DNA from: Bradyrhizobium barranii subsp. barranii
Lineage (GTDB): Bacteria; Pseudomonadota; Alphaproteobacteria; Rhizobiales; Xanthobacteraceae
Length of the DNA: 64,000 bases
Direction of reading: 5' to 3'
Assembly: GCF_017565645.3 (NCBI RefSeq)
Contig: NZ_CP086136.1
Span: 5,439,501 to 5,503,500 of the forward strand
Shown: positions 27,119 through 36,681 of the stretch, one piece after another
Numbering within the stretch: position 1 is the stretch's first letter
How the letters are laid out: every line of letters starts with the position of its first letter
The notes under the pieces: model-generated
Told to the model about the DNA's origin: nothing
The model's database searches: none
The model's input: only the letters and a program-made list of their open reading frames with translations
Made by a program: the position numbers and the translations under genes

Positions 27119-27775
27119 ATGTCCGGTTTCTCGACCGCGCGCCTAAAAATGGTCGATGGCCAGGTGCGCACCAATGACGTCACCGATCGCCGTATTCTCG
27201 ACGCGATGCTCACAGTTCCGCGCGAGGCGTTCGTGCCGGTTGCCAGGCAGGCATTGGCCTATCTCGACCTCGATCTCGACGTGAGCGAAGGCGGGGCCAA
27301 GCGGTTCCTGATCAAGCCGCAGCTGACCGGCAAGCTGCTCCAGGCCGCCGAAATCGGCGATGGGGACAACGTGCTGGTGGTCGGCTGCGCCACGGGCTAC
27401 CTCGCCGCGCTGACGGCTACGCTCGCCCGTCAGGTCACCGCGACGGAATGTGATTCGGCCCTGGCCGCGAAGGCCAAGGATGCTTGCGCCAGTCTCGCCA
27501 ACGTCACGTGCAAGGCCGCAGCCTGCGCCGAAGGGGATCCCTCTGCCGCTCCCTATGACGTCATTATCCTCAACGGCGCCTTCGAGGTGACGCCAGAGGC
27601 GCTGCTCGGGCAGCTCAAGGAGGGCGGGCGCCTCGTGGGGGTGTCGGCCCAATCCACGCCCCCCCGGGCCGTGATCGTGACCCATACCCACGGTGAATTC
27701 GGCCATCGGGCGCTGTTCGATGCCGCAGCTCCGGTCCTTCCCGGGTTGGAACGGGCCGCCGCTTTCGTCTTCTGA
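27119..27775 (+). CDS. Protein-L-isoaspartate O-methyltransferase family protein
   Basis: SAM-dependent methyltransferase of 218 residues, similar to PCMT enzymes that methylate isoaspartyl residues in damaged proteins. It shows the N-terminal KMVDGQVRTNDVTDRRILDA motif, PREAFVP, motif I NVLVVGCATGYLAALTA, motif II-like APYDVIILNGAF and LKEGGRLVGV. Motif I differs from the usual E-V-G-x-G-x-G-Y, so activity on isoaspartate is uncertain. The start ATG 27119 gives the family N-terminus; an open frame extends upstream. It lies in front of tolC, as in other Bradyrhizobium. Confidence 0.85.
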   Translation: MSGFSTARLKMVDGQVRTNDVTDRRILDAMLTVPREAFVPVARQALAYLDLDLDVSEGGAKRFLIKPQLTGKLLQAAEIGDGDNVLVVGCATGYLAALTATLARQVTATECDSALAAKAKDACASLANVTCKAAACAEGDPSAAPYDVIILNGAFEVTPEALLGQLKEGGRLVGVSAQSTPPRAVIVTHTHGEFGHRALFDAAAPVLPGLERAAAFVF

Positions 27776-27992
27776 AGTCCCGATTGAGGGCTTTGGCCTG
27801 TTAAAATCCCGTTCTGAATCAGAAGTGTGGCCCGGATGCTGCACGTGAAGAGTTTCCACCGGGAACTACCTTCAGGTGGTTCCGTTGCGCCAATTGGCGG
27901 CCTATGTTGCTGAGGGGCAACGACTCCACTCGGTAGACGGTATCCTAGCTCGCGGGCACGAGCGGGGCGTTAGAATGAACGGAATTTAAGGG

Positions 27993-29384
27993 ATGCATGG
28001 GGTGAAGCTCTTCACCGGAGCTGCGGTTTCGGTCCTGCTGCTGGCGCTTGCCGGGCCGACGCCTGCCTTGGCGGACACGATCGAGGCCGCCTTGGTGCGC
28101 GCCTATCAGAACAATCCGCAGCTCAACGCACAGCGCGCCCAGGTGCGCTCGACCGACGAGAACGTGCCTCAGGCGTTGTCGGGCTATCGCCCCAGGGTCG
28201 CGCTGACGGCGAACGGCGGCTATCAATATCAGGATACGTTGAGTTCGCCGGGGCCGGGTAACACACCAATCAACGGGCCCAGCGTGCCGCGCAGCGTGGG
28301 TGTGACCGTCACGCAAACGCTCTATAACGGCAACATCACCGGCAACAGGACGCGCGCCGCCGAGAGCCAGGTTTCCGGCTCCCGCGAAGCGCTGCGCAGC
28401 CTGGATCAGAGCGTGCTGCTTCAGGGCGCTTCGATCTACATGGACTATCTGCGCGATGCGGCTACGCTCGAAGTCCAGCGCAGCAACGTGCGCGTGCTCG
28501 AGCAGACGCTGAAGCAGACGCGTGATCGCTTCAACGTCGGCGAAGTGACGCGCACCGACGTTGCGCAATCGGAAGCGCAGCTGGCGGCTGGCAAGACGCA
28601 GGCCCTCACGGCCGAAGCAAATCTCACCACGACGCGCGCGAACTTCCGCCGCATCATCGGCAACGAGCCGACGAACCTCGCGCCCGGTTCGCCGGTGGAT
28701 CGTTTCTTGCCCGCAAGCCTCGCCGGGGCAGTCGAGCTCGGCCTGATCGAACATCCCAACGTCACGGCCGCGATGTTCGGCATCGACGTCAACTTTCTGC
28801 AGGTCAAGGTCGCCGAAGGCGCGCTGCTGCCGACGATCGCGTTGCAGGTGGGGGCCACGCAGGGGAACGAACAGTCCTTGATTCAATACAGGTCGTTCAA
28901 CGCGTCCGCCATCGCGCAGGCCAATTGGCAGCTCTACGATGGCGGCAATACATATTCGCTGATCCGCCAGTCCAAGGAAAACCTGGCGCAGCAGCGTCTC
29001 AACCTCGAAACCACCCGCGACCAGACCCGCGCGACGGTCGTGCAGTGGTGGGGTTCGCTGCAGGCCGGCAAGGCCCAGGTGCAGTCCGCGCAGGCGCAGG
29101 TCACGGCGTCCGAGATCGCGCTGAACGGCGTGCGCGAAGAAGCCAAGGCTGGTCAGCGTACCACCCTCGACGTGCTCAACGCGCAGCAGGCGCTGGTCAA
29201 CGCGCGCGTCGCGCTGGTGACCGCACAGCACGACCGCGTGGTCGCGTCCTATCAGGTTCTGGCCGCCATCGGCCGTCTGTCGCCGCAGGTCCTCGGCCTT
29301 GCGACCACGGTTTATGATGCGAGCGTTCACTACCATCAGGTCCGCGACAGCTGGGCCGGCGTGCGCACGCCTGACGGACGCTAA
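27993..29384 (+). CDS. tolC: TolC-family outer-membrane efflux channel
   Basis: Outer-membrane exit duct for type I secretion and multidrug efflux. 463 residues with a signal peptide (LFTGAAVSVLLLALAGPTPA, cleavage near ALAD), then two OEP repeats. Repeat 1 starts IEAALVRAYQNNPQLNAQRA with NVRVLEQTLKQTRDRFNVGE. Repeat 2 starts ELGLIEHPNVTAAMFGIDV with GVREEAKAGQRTTLDVLNAQ, a strong TolC signature. GTG 28002 with AAGGG nine bases upstream is an alternative start. The 217 bases upstream must hold its promoter. Confidence 0.93.
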   Translation: MHGVKLFTGAAVSVLLLALAGPTPALADTIEAALVRAYQNNPQLNAQRAQVRSTDENVPQALSGYRPRVALTANGGYQYQDTLSSPGPGNTPINGPSVPRSVGVTVTQTLYNGNITGNRTRAAESQVSGSREALRSLDQSVLLQGASIYMDYLRDAATLEVQRSNVRVLEQTLKQTRDRFNVGEVTRTDVAQSEAQLAAGKTQALTAEANLTTTRANFRRIIGNEPTNLAPGSPVDRFLPASLAGAVELGLIEHPNVTAAMFGIDVNFLQVKVAEGALLPTIALQVGATQGNEQSLIQYRSFNASAIAQANWQLYDGGNTYSLIRQSKENLAQQRLNLETTRDQTRATVVQWWGSLQAGKAQVQSAQAQVTASEIALNGVREEAKAGQRTTLDVLNAQQALVNARVALVTAQHDRVVASYQVLAAIGRLSPQVLGLATTVYDASVHYHQVRDSWAGVRTPDGR

Positions 29385-29400
29385 GGTCCGTAGTCATCCG

Positions 29401-29428
29401 GTCGGCCTCGCAAACAGCCGAGGCCGAC
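29401..29428 (+). terminator. Hairpin after tolC
   Basis: GTCGGCCTCG (29401-29410) pairs with CGAGGCCGAC (29419-29428), an eight-base loop, 16 bases after the tolC stop. The T-run is weak (TGCTTTGC). The rest of the 306-base gap to popZ (29429-29690) shows no gene. Confidence 0.6.
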
Positions 29429-29690
29429 TGGTGCTTTGCTTGCAATCATCAAAATCCCTGACATAGCCTTGCCAAGAAGATGCGGGTCGATTCGCCCGGC
29501 ACCTGATGTCGTGTGCGTAAAGGCTTGAGTGCCGAGGGCAGGGGCGCACCGCCGCACGTTGAGCCGTGAACTGGGGACAAGTCGGGCCGCCGCGACGAAA
29601 ATGTCGGGGCGTCCGTTGCGGAACCGGCCAATCCTGTCGTGCTTGGTGTAAAACAACGCATGCGAGGGCGTTGATGATGTGGAGTCGGAG

Positions 29691-30458
29691 ATGACGCAGC
29701 CTGCAAAGGTCACAGAACCCTCGATGGAGGAGATTCTGGCCTCGATCCGGCGCATCATTGCCGACGATGAGGCCAAGCCGCCGCCGGCCGAAGCTGCCAA
29801 GCCAGCGCCCGCTGCAGCTGCGCCGAAGCCGTCAGCAATGAACGACATTCCGCCATCCAAGGTCGCTCCCGCGAAACCTGCTGCCGAGAAGCCCGCGCCG
29901 CCGCCGGTTGCGAAGCCGGCTCCAGCGCCGCCGCCGCCCGCACCTGCGGCGGATGCATCCAATAACCAGGACGATATTGATGCTCTGCTGGCGGGGCTGG
30001 ACGCGGCTACGCCTGCGCCCGAGGTCCGTGCACCTGAGCCAGAGCCCGAACCTGAACCCGACGTGCTCGAATTGACCGACGAGATGGCGGTGGATCCGGA
30101 GCCGACGCCGCCTCCGCCGCCGCCGAGCTTCCGCAAGGTCGAGCCGCGCGACGATCTGGAATTCGCCGAATCGCCGCTGCGCCTGATGCCGTCATCGTCC
30201 TATGCGGCGGTGGACTACGATGCGCCGCCGGTACCGCCCCAACAGCCGATCCTGGCACAATCGACGGTCTCGGCGGTCGAATCCGCCTTCAACTCCCTGG
30301 CCCACACGGTGCTCAGCAGCAATGCGCGGACGCTGGAAGATCTGGTCAAGGAGATGCTGCGTCCGATGCTGAAATCCTGGCTCGACGACAACCTGCCGGG
30401 CCTCGTTGAACGCATCGTGAAGGCCGAAATCGAGCGGGTCTCGCGCGGCGGCAGGTGA
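29691..30458 (+). CDS. popZ: Polar organizing protein PopZ (DUF2497)
   Basis: Polar scaffold of alphaproteobacteria that anchors chromosome partition and signalling proteins at the cell pole. 255 residues. The conserved N-terminal helix is PSMEEILASIRRIIADDE. A Pro/Ala/Glu-rich disordered middle follows (about residues 25-170). The conserved C-terminal multimerisation region is RTLEDLVKEMLRPMLKSWLD with LVERIVKAEIERVSR. ATG 29691 has GGAG six bases upstream; the earlier ATG at 29679 adds four residues. It sits between tolC and valS, the usual rhizobial order. Confidence 0.92.
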   Translation: MTQPAKVTEPSMEEILASIRRIIADDEAKPPPAEAAKPAPAAAAPKPSAMNDIPPSKVAPAKPAAEKPAPPPVAKPAPAPPPPAPAADASNNQDDIDALLAGLDAATPAPEVRAPEPEPEPEPDVLELTDEMAVDPEPTPPPPPPSFRKVEPRDDLEFAESPLRLMPSSSYAAVDYDAPPVPPQQPILAQSTVSAVESAFNSLAHTVLSSNARTLEDLVKEMLRPMLKSWLDDNLPGLVERIVKAEIERVSRGGR

Positions 30459-30518
30459 GGGCGGCTCCCGAGCCCTCATAAAGCCCCTCTTATGCGCCTG
30501 TTTGGCCTGCCGACCGGC

Positions 30519-30548
30519 CGGAAAGCCGTTTTGCCGCCGGGCTTTCCG
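30519..30548 (+). terminator. Hairpin between popZ and valS
   Basis: CGGAAAGCC (30519-30527) pairs with GGCTTTCCG (30540-30548), 12-base loop, followed by TTGATCC. Probably ends popZ transcription. Confidence 0.45.
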
Positions 30549-30572
30549 TTGATCCTCTCCCGGACCTTTTCG

Positions 30573-30601
30573 TTGACTTGCCCCCCGCGCGCGGCTTTCT
30601 A
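30573..30601 (+). promoter_or_regulatory. Possible sigma-70 promoter of valS
   Basis: TTGACT (30573-30578), 17-base spacer, TTTCTA (30596-30601), only 7 bases before the valS ATG. If used, the mRNA would be nearly leaderless, which fits the absence of a visible ribosome binding site before ATG 30609. Confidence 0.35.
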
Positions 30602-30608
30602 GCAGCCC

Positions 30609-33485
30609 ATGATCGAGAAAAATTACCAGCCCGCCGATATCGAAGCCCGCATGTCCGTCGTGTGGGAGGACAGCCTCGCCTTCAGGGCCGGCCGCCCCGA
30701 CCGCCGCGACGCAGTGCCCTTTACCATCGTGATCCCGCCGCCGAACGTGACGGGCTCGCTGCATATGGGCCACGCCCTCAACAACACCCTCCAGGACATC
30801 CTGTGCCGGTTCGAGCGGATGCGCGGCCGCGACGTGCTGTGGCAACCCGGCACCGACCATGCCGGCATCGCCACCCAGATGGTGGTCGAGCGGCAGCTGA
30901 TGGAGCGCCAGCAGCCCAGCCGCCGCGAGATGGGCCGCGAGAAGTTTCTGGAGCGGGTCTGGCAGTGGAAAGCCGAGAGCGGCGACACCATCATCAACCA
31001 GCTCAAGCGCCTCGGCGCCTCCTGCGACTGGTCGCGCGAACGCTTCACCATGGACGAGGGCCTGTCGAAGGCCGTCATCAAGGTGTTCGTCGAGCTGCAT
31101 CGCGACGGCCTGATCTACAAGGACAAGCGGCTGGTGAACTGGGACACCGAGCTGTTGACCGCGATCTCCGACCTCGAAGTGCAGCAGACCGAGGTCAAGG
31201 GCCACCTGTGGTATCTGCGCTATCCGATCGAGGGCAAGACGTTCAGCCCCGAGGATTCCTCGAGCTTCATCGTCGTCGCCACCACGCGGCCCGAGACCAT
31301 GCTCGGCGACACCGGCGTCGCGGTGCATCCCGATGACGAGCGCTATCAGAAGCTGGTCGGCAAGAACGTGATCCTGCCGCTGGTCGGACGCAAGATTAAG
31401 ATCGTCGCCGACGAATATTCCGATCCGGACAAGGGCTCGGGCGCGGTGAAGGTGACGCCGGCGCACGACTTCAACGACTTCGAGGTCGGCAATCGCCACG
31501 GCCTGGGCCGGATCAGCGTCATCGACAAGGAAGGTTGCCTCGACCTCGTCGACAATGAGGATTACCTCCGTAACCTGCCGGAAGGCGCTTCGCAATTCGC
31601 CGAGGAGTTTCACAAGGTCGACCGCTTCGCGGCGCGCAAGCGCATCGTCGAGCGACTGGAATCCTTCGGCTTCGTCGAGCGGATCGAACCGCACACCCAC
31701 ATGGTGCCGCACGGCGACCGCTCGAACAGCGTGATCGAGCCCTATCTGACCGACCAGTGGTACGTCGACGCCAAGACGCTGGCAAAGCCCGCGATCGCGG
31801 CGGTGCGTTCGGGCGAAACGACGTTCGTGCCCAAGAACTGGGAAAAGACCTATTTCGAGTGGATGGAGAACATCCAGCCCTGGTGCATCTCGCGCCAGCT
31901 GTGGTGGGGTCATCAGATCCCGGCCTGGTACGGCCCCGATGGCAAGGTGTTCGTCGCCGAAACCGAGGAGGAGGCCGTCAGCCACGCGCTCGGCTATTAC
32001 GTCGAGCAGGAGGTCATCACGGCCGAGCAGGGCCGCGAGATGGCGCTCGACCGCAACAAGCGCGAAGGCTTCATCACGCGTGACGAGGACGTGCTCGACA
32101 CCTGGTTCTCCTCGGCGCTGTGGCCGTTCTCGACGCTCGGCTGGCCCGAGGACGCGCCGGAAGTGCAGCGCTATTACCCGACCAACGCGCTGGTGACCGG
32201 CTTCGACATCATCTTCTTCTGGGTCGCCCGGATGATGATGATGGGCCTGCACTTCATGAAGGAAGTGCCGTTCTCGACGATCTACATCCACGCCCTCGTC
32301 CGCGACGAGAAGGGCGCCAAGATGTCGAAGTCGAAGGGCAACGTCATCGACCCCCTCAACCTGATCGACGAATACGGTGCCGACGCGTTGCGCTTCACGC
32401 TGGCCGCCATGGCGGCGCAGGGACGCGACATCAAACTCGCCACCAGCCGCGTCGAGGGTTACCGGAATTTCGCGACGAAGCTCTGGAATGCGTCGCGCTT
32501 CGCGGAGATGAACCACTGCGCCGTGCCCGACGGTTTCGAGCCGGCGAAGGCCAAGGAGACGCTGAACCGCTGGATCGCGCACGAGAGCGCCCACACCACG
32601 CGCGAGGTGACCGAGGCAATCGAAGCCTATCGCTTCAACGATGCGGCCGGTGCGATCTACCGCTTCGTCTGGAACGTCTATTGCGACTGGTATGTCGAGC
32701 TCGCAAAGCCCGTGCTGCTCGGTCCGGACAGCCCCGCCAAGGACGAAACCCGCGCCATGGTCGCCTGGGCGCGCGACGAGATCCTGAAGCTGCTGCACCC
32801 CTTCATGCCCTTCATCACCGAAGAGCTGTGGGAGGTGACGGCCAAGCGCGACGGCCTGCTGGCGCTGGCGCAATGGCCGCTGAAACCGTCCGAGCCGACG
32901 CCGGAGCAACTCGCGATTTTCGCCGCGGCTGCCGGGCCGACCGATCCGCTGATCTCGCCGGTCCTGATCATGCCGATCTTCGACCATGCCGACTTCACCG
33001 ATCCCAAGGCGGAAGCCGAGATCGGCTGGGTGATCGACCTGGTCACGCAGATCCGCTCGGTGCGCGCCGAAATGAACATCCCGCCGGCAACGCTGACGGC
33101 GCTGGTGCTCGCGGGCGCCTCGACCGAGACGAAGGAACGCGCGCCGCGCTGGACCGACGTCATCAAGCGCATGGCACGGCTGTCCGATATCTCCTTCGCC
33201 GACCGCGCACCTGATGGTGCGGTCCAGCTTCTCGTGCGCGGCGAGGTGGCTGCGTTGCCGCTGAAGGGCGTGATCGACGTCGCCGCCGAGCGCACGCGCC
33301 TCGACAAGGAGATCGGCAAGGCCGACGCCGACATCAAGCGCGCCGAGTCCAAGCTGGCGAACGAGAAGTTCGTCGCCAACGCGGCCGAAGAGGTCGTCGA
33401 GGAGGAGCGCGAAAAGCGCGAGGCAGCACTGGCCCGCAAGGCCAAGCTGCTGGAGGCGCTGGAGCGGCTGAAGCAGGCGTCGTAG
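30609..33485 (+). CDS. valS: Valyl-tRNA synthetase
   Basis: Class I aminoacyl-tRNA synthetase charging tRNA-Val. 958 residues, full length. The HIGH motif appears as PPPNVTGSLHMGHALNNTLQ and the KMSKS motif as DEKGAKMSKSKGNVIDPLNL. The CP1 editing domain with TTRPETMLGDTGVAVHPDD lies between them. The anticodon-binding domain and the C-terminal coiled coil (RTRLDKEIGKADADIKRAES to EEREKREAALARKAKLLEAL) are complete. The 3' end converges with the glycosylase gene over a palindromic repeat. Confidence 0.97.
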   Translation: MIEKNYQPADIEARMSVVWEDSLAFRAGRPDRRDAVPFTIVIPPPNVTGSLHMGHALNNTLQDILCRFERMRGRDVLWQPGTDHAGIATQMVVERQLMERQQPSRREMGREKFLERVWQWKAESGDTIINQLKRLGASCDWSRERFTMDEGLSKAVIKVFVELHRDGLIYKDKRLVNWDTELLTAISDLEVQQTEVKGHLWYLRYPIEGKTFSPEDSSSFIVVATTRPETMLGDTGVAVHPDDERYQKLVGKNVILPLVGRKIKIVADEYSDPDKGSGAVKVTPAHDFNDFEVGNRHGLGRISVIDKEGCLDLVDNEDYLRNLPEGASQFAEEFHKVDRFAARKRIVERLESFGFVERIEPHTHMVPHGDRSNSVIEPYLTDQWYVDAKTLAKPAIAAVRSGETTFVPKNWEKTYFEWMENIQPWCISRQLWWGHQIPAWYGPDGKVFVAETEEEAVSHALGYYVEQEVITAEQGREMALDRNKREGFITRDEDVLDTWFSSALWPFSTLGWPEDAPEVQRYYPTNALVTGFDIIFFWVARMMMMGLHFMKEVPFSTIYIHALVRDEKGAKMSKSKGNVIDPLNLIDEYGADALRFTLAAMAAQGRDIKLATSRVEGYRNFATKLWNASRFAEMNHCAVPDGFEPAKAKETLNRWIAHESAHTTREVTEAIEAYRFNDAAGAIYRFVWNVYCDWYVELAKPVLLGPDSPAKDETRAMVAWARDEILKLLHPFMPFITEELWEVTAKRDGLLALAQWPLKPSEPTPEQLAIFAAAAGPTDPLISPVLIMPIFDHADFTDPKAEAEIGWVIDLVTQIRSVRAEMNIPPATLTALVLAGASTETKERAPRWTDVIKRMARLSDISFADRAPDGAVQLLVRGEVAALPLKGVIDVAAERTRLDKEIGKADADIKRAESKLANEKFVANAAEEVVEEEREKREAALARKAKLLEALERLKQAS

Positions 33486-33575
33486 AGCGTTTTCGAGCGA
33501 AGTGGAAACCGGTTCGCGTCAAGAAAAGGCGTCAAAACTGGAATCTAGAGCCCGTTCCATCGGAACGGGTTCTAG
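33484..33575. repeat. Rhizobial palindromic intergenic repeat, also a two-way terminator
   Basis: Begins at the valS stop with AGCGTTTTCGAGCGAAGTGG and contains GGTTCGCGTCAAGAAAAGGC, sequence I recognise as a common intergenic repeat of Bradyrhizobium and relatives. It ends in a hairpin of 13 pairs (one G-T): 33546-33558 with 33562-33574, loop ATC. Lying between convergent genes, it can terminate both. Confidence 0.7.
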
Positions 33576-33577
33576 GC

Positions 33578-34180
33578 CTACTTCGGGAACGGCTTGCTCA
33601 AGAACTTCGAGCCCTTGACGCCATAGCGCCAGGGCAGCTCGACGGCCTTGGTGATGCCGATCCGGATGCCGGCCACCACCTCGACCTCCTCTGTCCGCGC
33701 ATGCAGCGCGATCGGCGGCCGGTCCAACGGCAGGGCGTTGTGCGCGATGGTGATGCCCAGCGCCTCGGTCAGCTTGCCGGGGCCCGAGCACAGCGCGTGC
33801 ACCTCCTGGAGATGGCGGCGGCGGCGCATCGCCGCCAGGCCATGCGTCGGCTCCAGTGCGCGGATCAGCACGGCGCTGGCGGAGCCTTCCTCCTCGCAGA
33901 CGAAGTTCACGCACCAGTGAATGCCGTAGGAGCGGTAGACATAGGCAAAGCCGGGCGGGCCAAACATGATTTGGTTCCGCGGCGTCGGACCATTGTAGGA
34001 GTGCGCCGCCGGCTCGGTATGATGATAGGCCTCGACCTCGACGATGAGGCCGCCGACGCCATTGACCAGCATGGTGGCCCCGATCAGGTCGGGCGCGACC
34101 TCGTGGACGCTGCGGCCGAAAAACGCACGCTTCAGGGCTTTGCCGAGCCGCGGTGGTGAGGCTTTCGAGGTTGGAGCCAT
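33578..34180 (-). CDS. 3-methyladenine DNA glycosylase (AAG/Mpg family)
   Basis: Monofunctional base-excision glycosylase that removes alkylated purines. 200 residues, normal length. Motifs: [20 protein letters not shown] (catalytic Glu in VEVEAY), [66 protein letters not shown] and [15 protein letters not shown] near the C-terminus. No frameshift. It is convergent with valS and divergent from lipA, with 130 bases between the two starts. Confidence 0.93.
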   Translation of the reverse strand: MAPTSKASPPRLGKALKRAFFGRSVHEVAPDLIGATMLVNGVGGLIVEVEAYHHTEPAAHSYNGPTPRNQIMFGPPGFAYVYRSYGIHWCVNFVCEEEGSASAVLIRALEPTHGLAAMRRRRHLQEVHALCSGPGKLTEALGITIAHNALPLDRPPIALHARTEEVEVVAGIRIGITKAVELPWRYGVKGSKFLSKPFPK

Positions 34181-34310
34181 TCGAGGTGAGAATCGCCTGA
34201 GAACAGAGCAGGATATTGCCCATATCTGCCATGTTCCCTGAAGCGGCGCGAGCCGGGTTGCGGCAGGCAGCCAGACCGACTAGGTAGGACCTGAACAGAC
34301 CGGACAGCCC

Positions 34311-35267
34311 ATGGTCGTTATTGTCGACACCATCTCGAACCCGTTGCGCCCCCGCCACCCTGAAAAGGTGAATCGCCCTGATTCCGCTTCGCCGCCGAAG
34401 CCGGACTGGATTCGCGTGCGCGCCCCCAATACCCGCGGCTATGCCGACACCCGCAACATTGTGCGCGCCAACGGCCTGCATACCGTGTGCGAGGAGGCGG
34501 GCTGCCCGAACATCGGCGAGTGCTGGGACAAGAAGCACGCGACCTTCATGATCATGGGGGACACCTGCACCCGGGCCTGCGCGTTCTGCAACGTCAAGAC
34601 CGGCATGCCCAATGCGCTGGATGCGGCCGAGCCGCAGAACGTCGCCGAAGCCGTCGCCAAGCTGGGGCTGGCCCACGTCGTCATCACCTCCGTCGACCGC
34701 GACGATCTGGCCGATGGCGGCGCCGAGCATTTTGCAGAGACCATCCGTGCGATCCGGGCCGCGTGCCCGTCGACCACGATCGAGATCCTGACGCCGGACT
34801 TCCTGCGCAAGGACGGCGCGCTGGAGGTCGTCGTCGCGGCGAGGCCCGACGTCTTCAACCACAATCTCGAGACCGTGCCGTCGCGTTACCTCACGGTGCG
34901 GCCCGGCGCGCGCTACTTCCACTCGATCCGGCTGTTGCAGCGGGTCAAGGAGCTCGATCCCACCATCTTCACCAAGTCCGGCATCATGGTCGGCCTCGGC
35001 GAGGAGCGCCACGAGGTGCAGCAGGTGATGGACGATCTGCGCTCCGCCGACGTCGACTTCCTGACCATCGGGCAATATCTCCAGCCGACCCGGAAGCACC
35101 ACGCCGTGATGCGCTATGTGCCGCCCGACGAGTTTTCGTCCTACGAGAAGGTCGCCTACACCAAGGGTTTCCTGATGGTGTCGGCGAGCCCGCTCACCCG
35201 TTCGTCGCATCATGCCGGCGAGGACTTTGCGAGACTGAAGGCCGCACGGGCCGCGACTGCCCGCTGA
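34311..35267 (+). CDS. lipA: Lipoyl synthase
   Basis: Radical-SAM enzyme inserting two sulfurs into the octanoyl chain of lipoyl-dependent proteins. 318 residues. The auxiliary cluster cysteines are in [12 protein letters not shown], the radical-SAM cluster in [13 protein letters not shown], and the family C-terminal [10 protein letters not shown] supplies the conserved Ser. Further family sequence: [37 protein letters not shown] and [13 protein letters not shown]. ratA follows after 6 bases, so the two are probably one operon. Confidence 0.97.
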   Translation: MVVIVDTISNPLRPRHPEKVNRPDSASPPKPDWIRVRAPNTRGYADTRNIVRANGLHTVCEEAGCPNIGECWDKKHATFMIMGDTCTRACAFCNVKTGMPNALDAAEPQNVAEAVAKLGLAHVVITSVDRDDLADGGAEHFAETIRAIRAACPSTTIEILTPDFLRKDGALEVVVAARPDVFNHNLETVPSRYLTVRPGARYFHSIRLLQRVKELDPTIFTKSGIMVGLGEERHEVQQVMDDLRSADVDFLTIGQYLQPTRKHHAVMRYVPPDEFSSYEKVAYTKGFLMVSASPLTRSSHHAGEDFARLKAARAATAR

Positions 35268-35273
35268 ACCGCC

Positions 35274-35744
35274 ATGCCCAAATTTTCAAGCAAGCGCCGT
35301 GTCCACCACAGCGCGTCCGAGATGTTTGATCTGGTCGCCGACGTCGAGCGCTACCCGGAGTTCGTGCCGCTGTGCAGCGCGCTCAAGATCCGCCAGCGGA
35401 TGGCCAAACCCGACGGCACCGAGGTGCTGGTCGCCGACATGACGGTGTCGTTCAAGCTGGTCAAGGAGTCCTTCACCAGCCGCGTGACTCTCGACCGCGC
35501 CAATCTGAATATCCGGGTCGAATATCTGCAAGGCCCGTTCAGCAACCTCGAGAACCGCTGGACGTTCGAGCCCAAGGGTGAGGGCGTCTGCGACGTCGGA
35601 TTCTTCCTGGCCTACGAGTTCAAGAGCCGCATGCTGGCGATGCTGATGGGCTCGATGTTCGATGCTGCGTTCGCGCGCTTCTCCATCGCATTCGAGAAGC
35701 GGGCCGACGCGATCTACGGCCGGCCGAAGCTGGCGTCTTCGTAA
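35274..35744 (+). CDS. RatA/COQ10-like START-domain protein
   Basis: 156 residues of the polyketide-cyclase/START fold: HHSASEMFDLVADVERYPEF at the start, EVLVADMTVSFKLVKESFTS, EYLQGPFSNLENRWTFEPKG, and a helix ending SMFDAAFARFSIAFEKRADA. In Escherichia coli RatA was described as a ribosome-association toxin; in alphaproteobacteria and mitochondria relatives (Coq10) bind ubiquinone. The neighbourhood (lipA) and the respiratory operon on the other side fit a quinone-related role. That choice is inference. Confidence 0.88.
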   Translation: MPKFSSKRRVHHSASEMFDLVADVERYPEFVPLCSALKIRQRMAKPDGTEVLVADMTVSFKLVKESFTSRVTLDRANLNIRVEYLQGPFSNLENRWTFEPKGEGVCDVGFFLAYEFKSRMLAMLMGSMFDAAFARFSIAFEKRADAIYGRPKLASS

Positions 35745-35773
35745 TTTTACGACCGAGGCACACTCTCTCCGCC

Positions 35774-35857
35774 GTCATTGCGAGGAGCGCAGCGACGAAG
35801 CAATCCAGAGTCTTTCCGCGGAGGGATTCTGGATTGCTTCGCTGCGCTCGCAATGAC
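35774..35857. repeat. Bradyrhizobial palindromic repeat at a convergent junction
   Basis: GTCATTGCGAG...CAATCCAGA (35774-about 35809) is mirrored by TCTGGATTGCTTCGCTGCGC...CAATGAC (to 35857). I recognise this element as highly repeated in Bradyrhizobium genomes. It separates ratA from the oppositely oriented cytochrome operon and can form one long hairpin in either transcript. Confidence 0.78.
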
Positions 35858-35865
35858 AGCGGGGC

Positions 35866-36681
35866 TCAATCCACCGCCTTCACCACATCCGGCGGCTGCG
35901 AGGCGTAATAGGCCGCGGCCGCCTCGATCTCCTGCGGCGTCATCGCGCGGGCGATGTTGCGCATCTGCTGGCTGATGTCGTTGCGCCGCTCGCCGGACGC
36001 GAAGGCCTGGAGTTGCGCCTTCATGTAGGCTTCGGACTGGCCTTCGAGCCATGGACTGCCGGTCTTGTTGTCGAGGCTGCCATGGCAGGCGCCGCAGGGC
36101 GCGATGCCGCGGATCGGCGCGCCGTAGATGACGATGTTGGGCTTCGGCAGCTGCGGCGTCGGGTGATAGGCTGCCGGCCGCGGCAGATAGGCGTAATAGT
36201 TGGAGAGATCGGCGATCTCCTGGTCCGTCAGGTTGACGGCGAACGGCGACATCACGGCATTGGTGCGCGCGCCCGAGTGGAAATCGTGCAACTGCTTGTA
36301 GATCACGGCGGCATATTGGCCGGCGAGATTGGGCGAATCCGCGCGGCTGATGCCGGTCGGGCCGTGGCAGATCGCGCAGCGCTGCGCCAGCGTTGCGCCC
36401 CGGCCGATCGCTTCCTGGCTCGGACGTGCCAGTGTACGCGAGGTCAGCACGACCTCCGACAATTGCTTGCTCTGCTCGGGCGCCCTGACGTTCGCCGCGC
36501 GCTGCGGGACACCGGCGGCGCTGCAGATCGCATCCCAGACATTGGCGAACTGAACCCAGGGCTGCGCGAAGGGCAGCACGATGAAGCCGGTGATCGCCGT
36601 CACGATCAGGATCGCGGCGGTGATGCCGACGCCAATCCTGAAATGGCTGTTGCGGAAGGTGAAGAGGTCGCGCGCGCTCAT
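35866..36681 (-). CDS. Diheme cytochrome c, last gene of oxidase operon
   Basis: 271 residues. An N-terminal membrane anchor (IGVGITAAILIVTAITGFIV) and two cytochrome c domains with heme sites CAICH and CGACH, each followed by a possible axial Met region. It probably feeds electrons to the oxidase coded just before it. The start overlaps the oxidase subunit I stop by one base (TGATG). The open frame extends far upstream through the oxidase gene but is a shadow there. Confidence 0.9.
   Translation of the reverse strand: MSARDLFTFRNSHFRIGVGITAAILIVTAITGFIVLPFAQPWVQFANVWDAICSAAGVPQRAANVRAPEQSKQLSEVVLTSRTLARPSQEAIGRGATLAQRCAICHGPTGISRADSPNLAGQYAAVIYKQLHDFHSGARTNAVMSPFAVNLTDQEIADLSNYYAYLPRPAAYHPTPQLPKPNIVIYGAPIRGIAPCGACHGSLDNKTGSPWLEGQSEAYMKAQLQAFASGERRNDISQQMRNIARAMTPQEIEAAAAYYASQPPDVVKAVD

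Noticed and set aside
30192..32987. 931-codon open frame on the minus strand opposite valS
   Set aside because: Entirely antisense to a clear valyl-tRNA synthetase; sequence is the low-complexity His/Arg/Asp type produced by GC-rich antisense reading.
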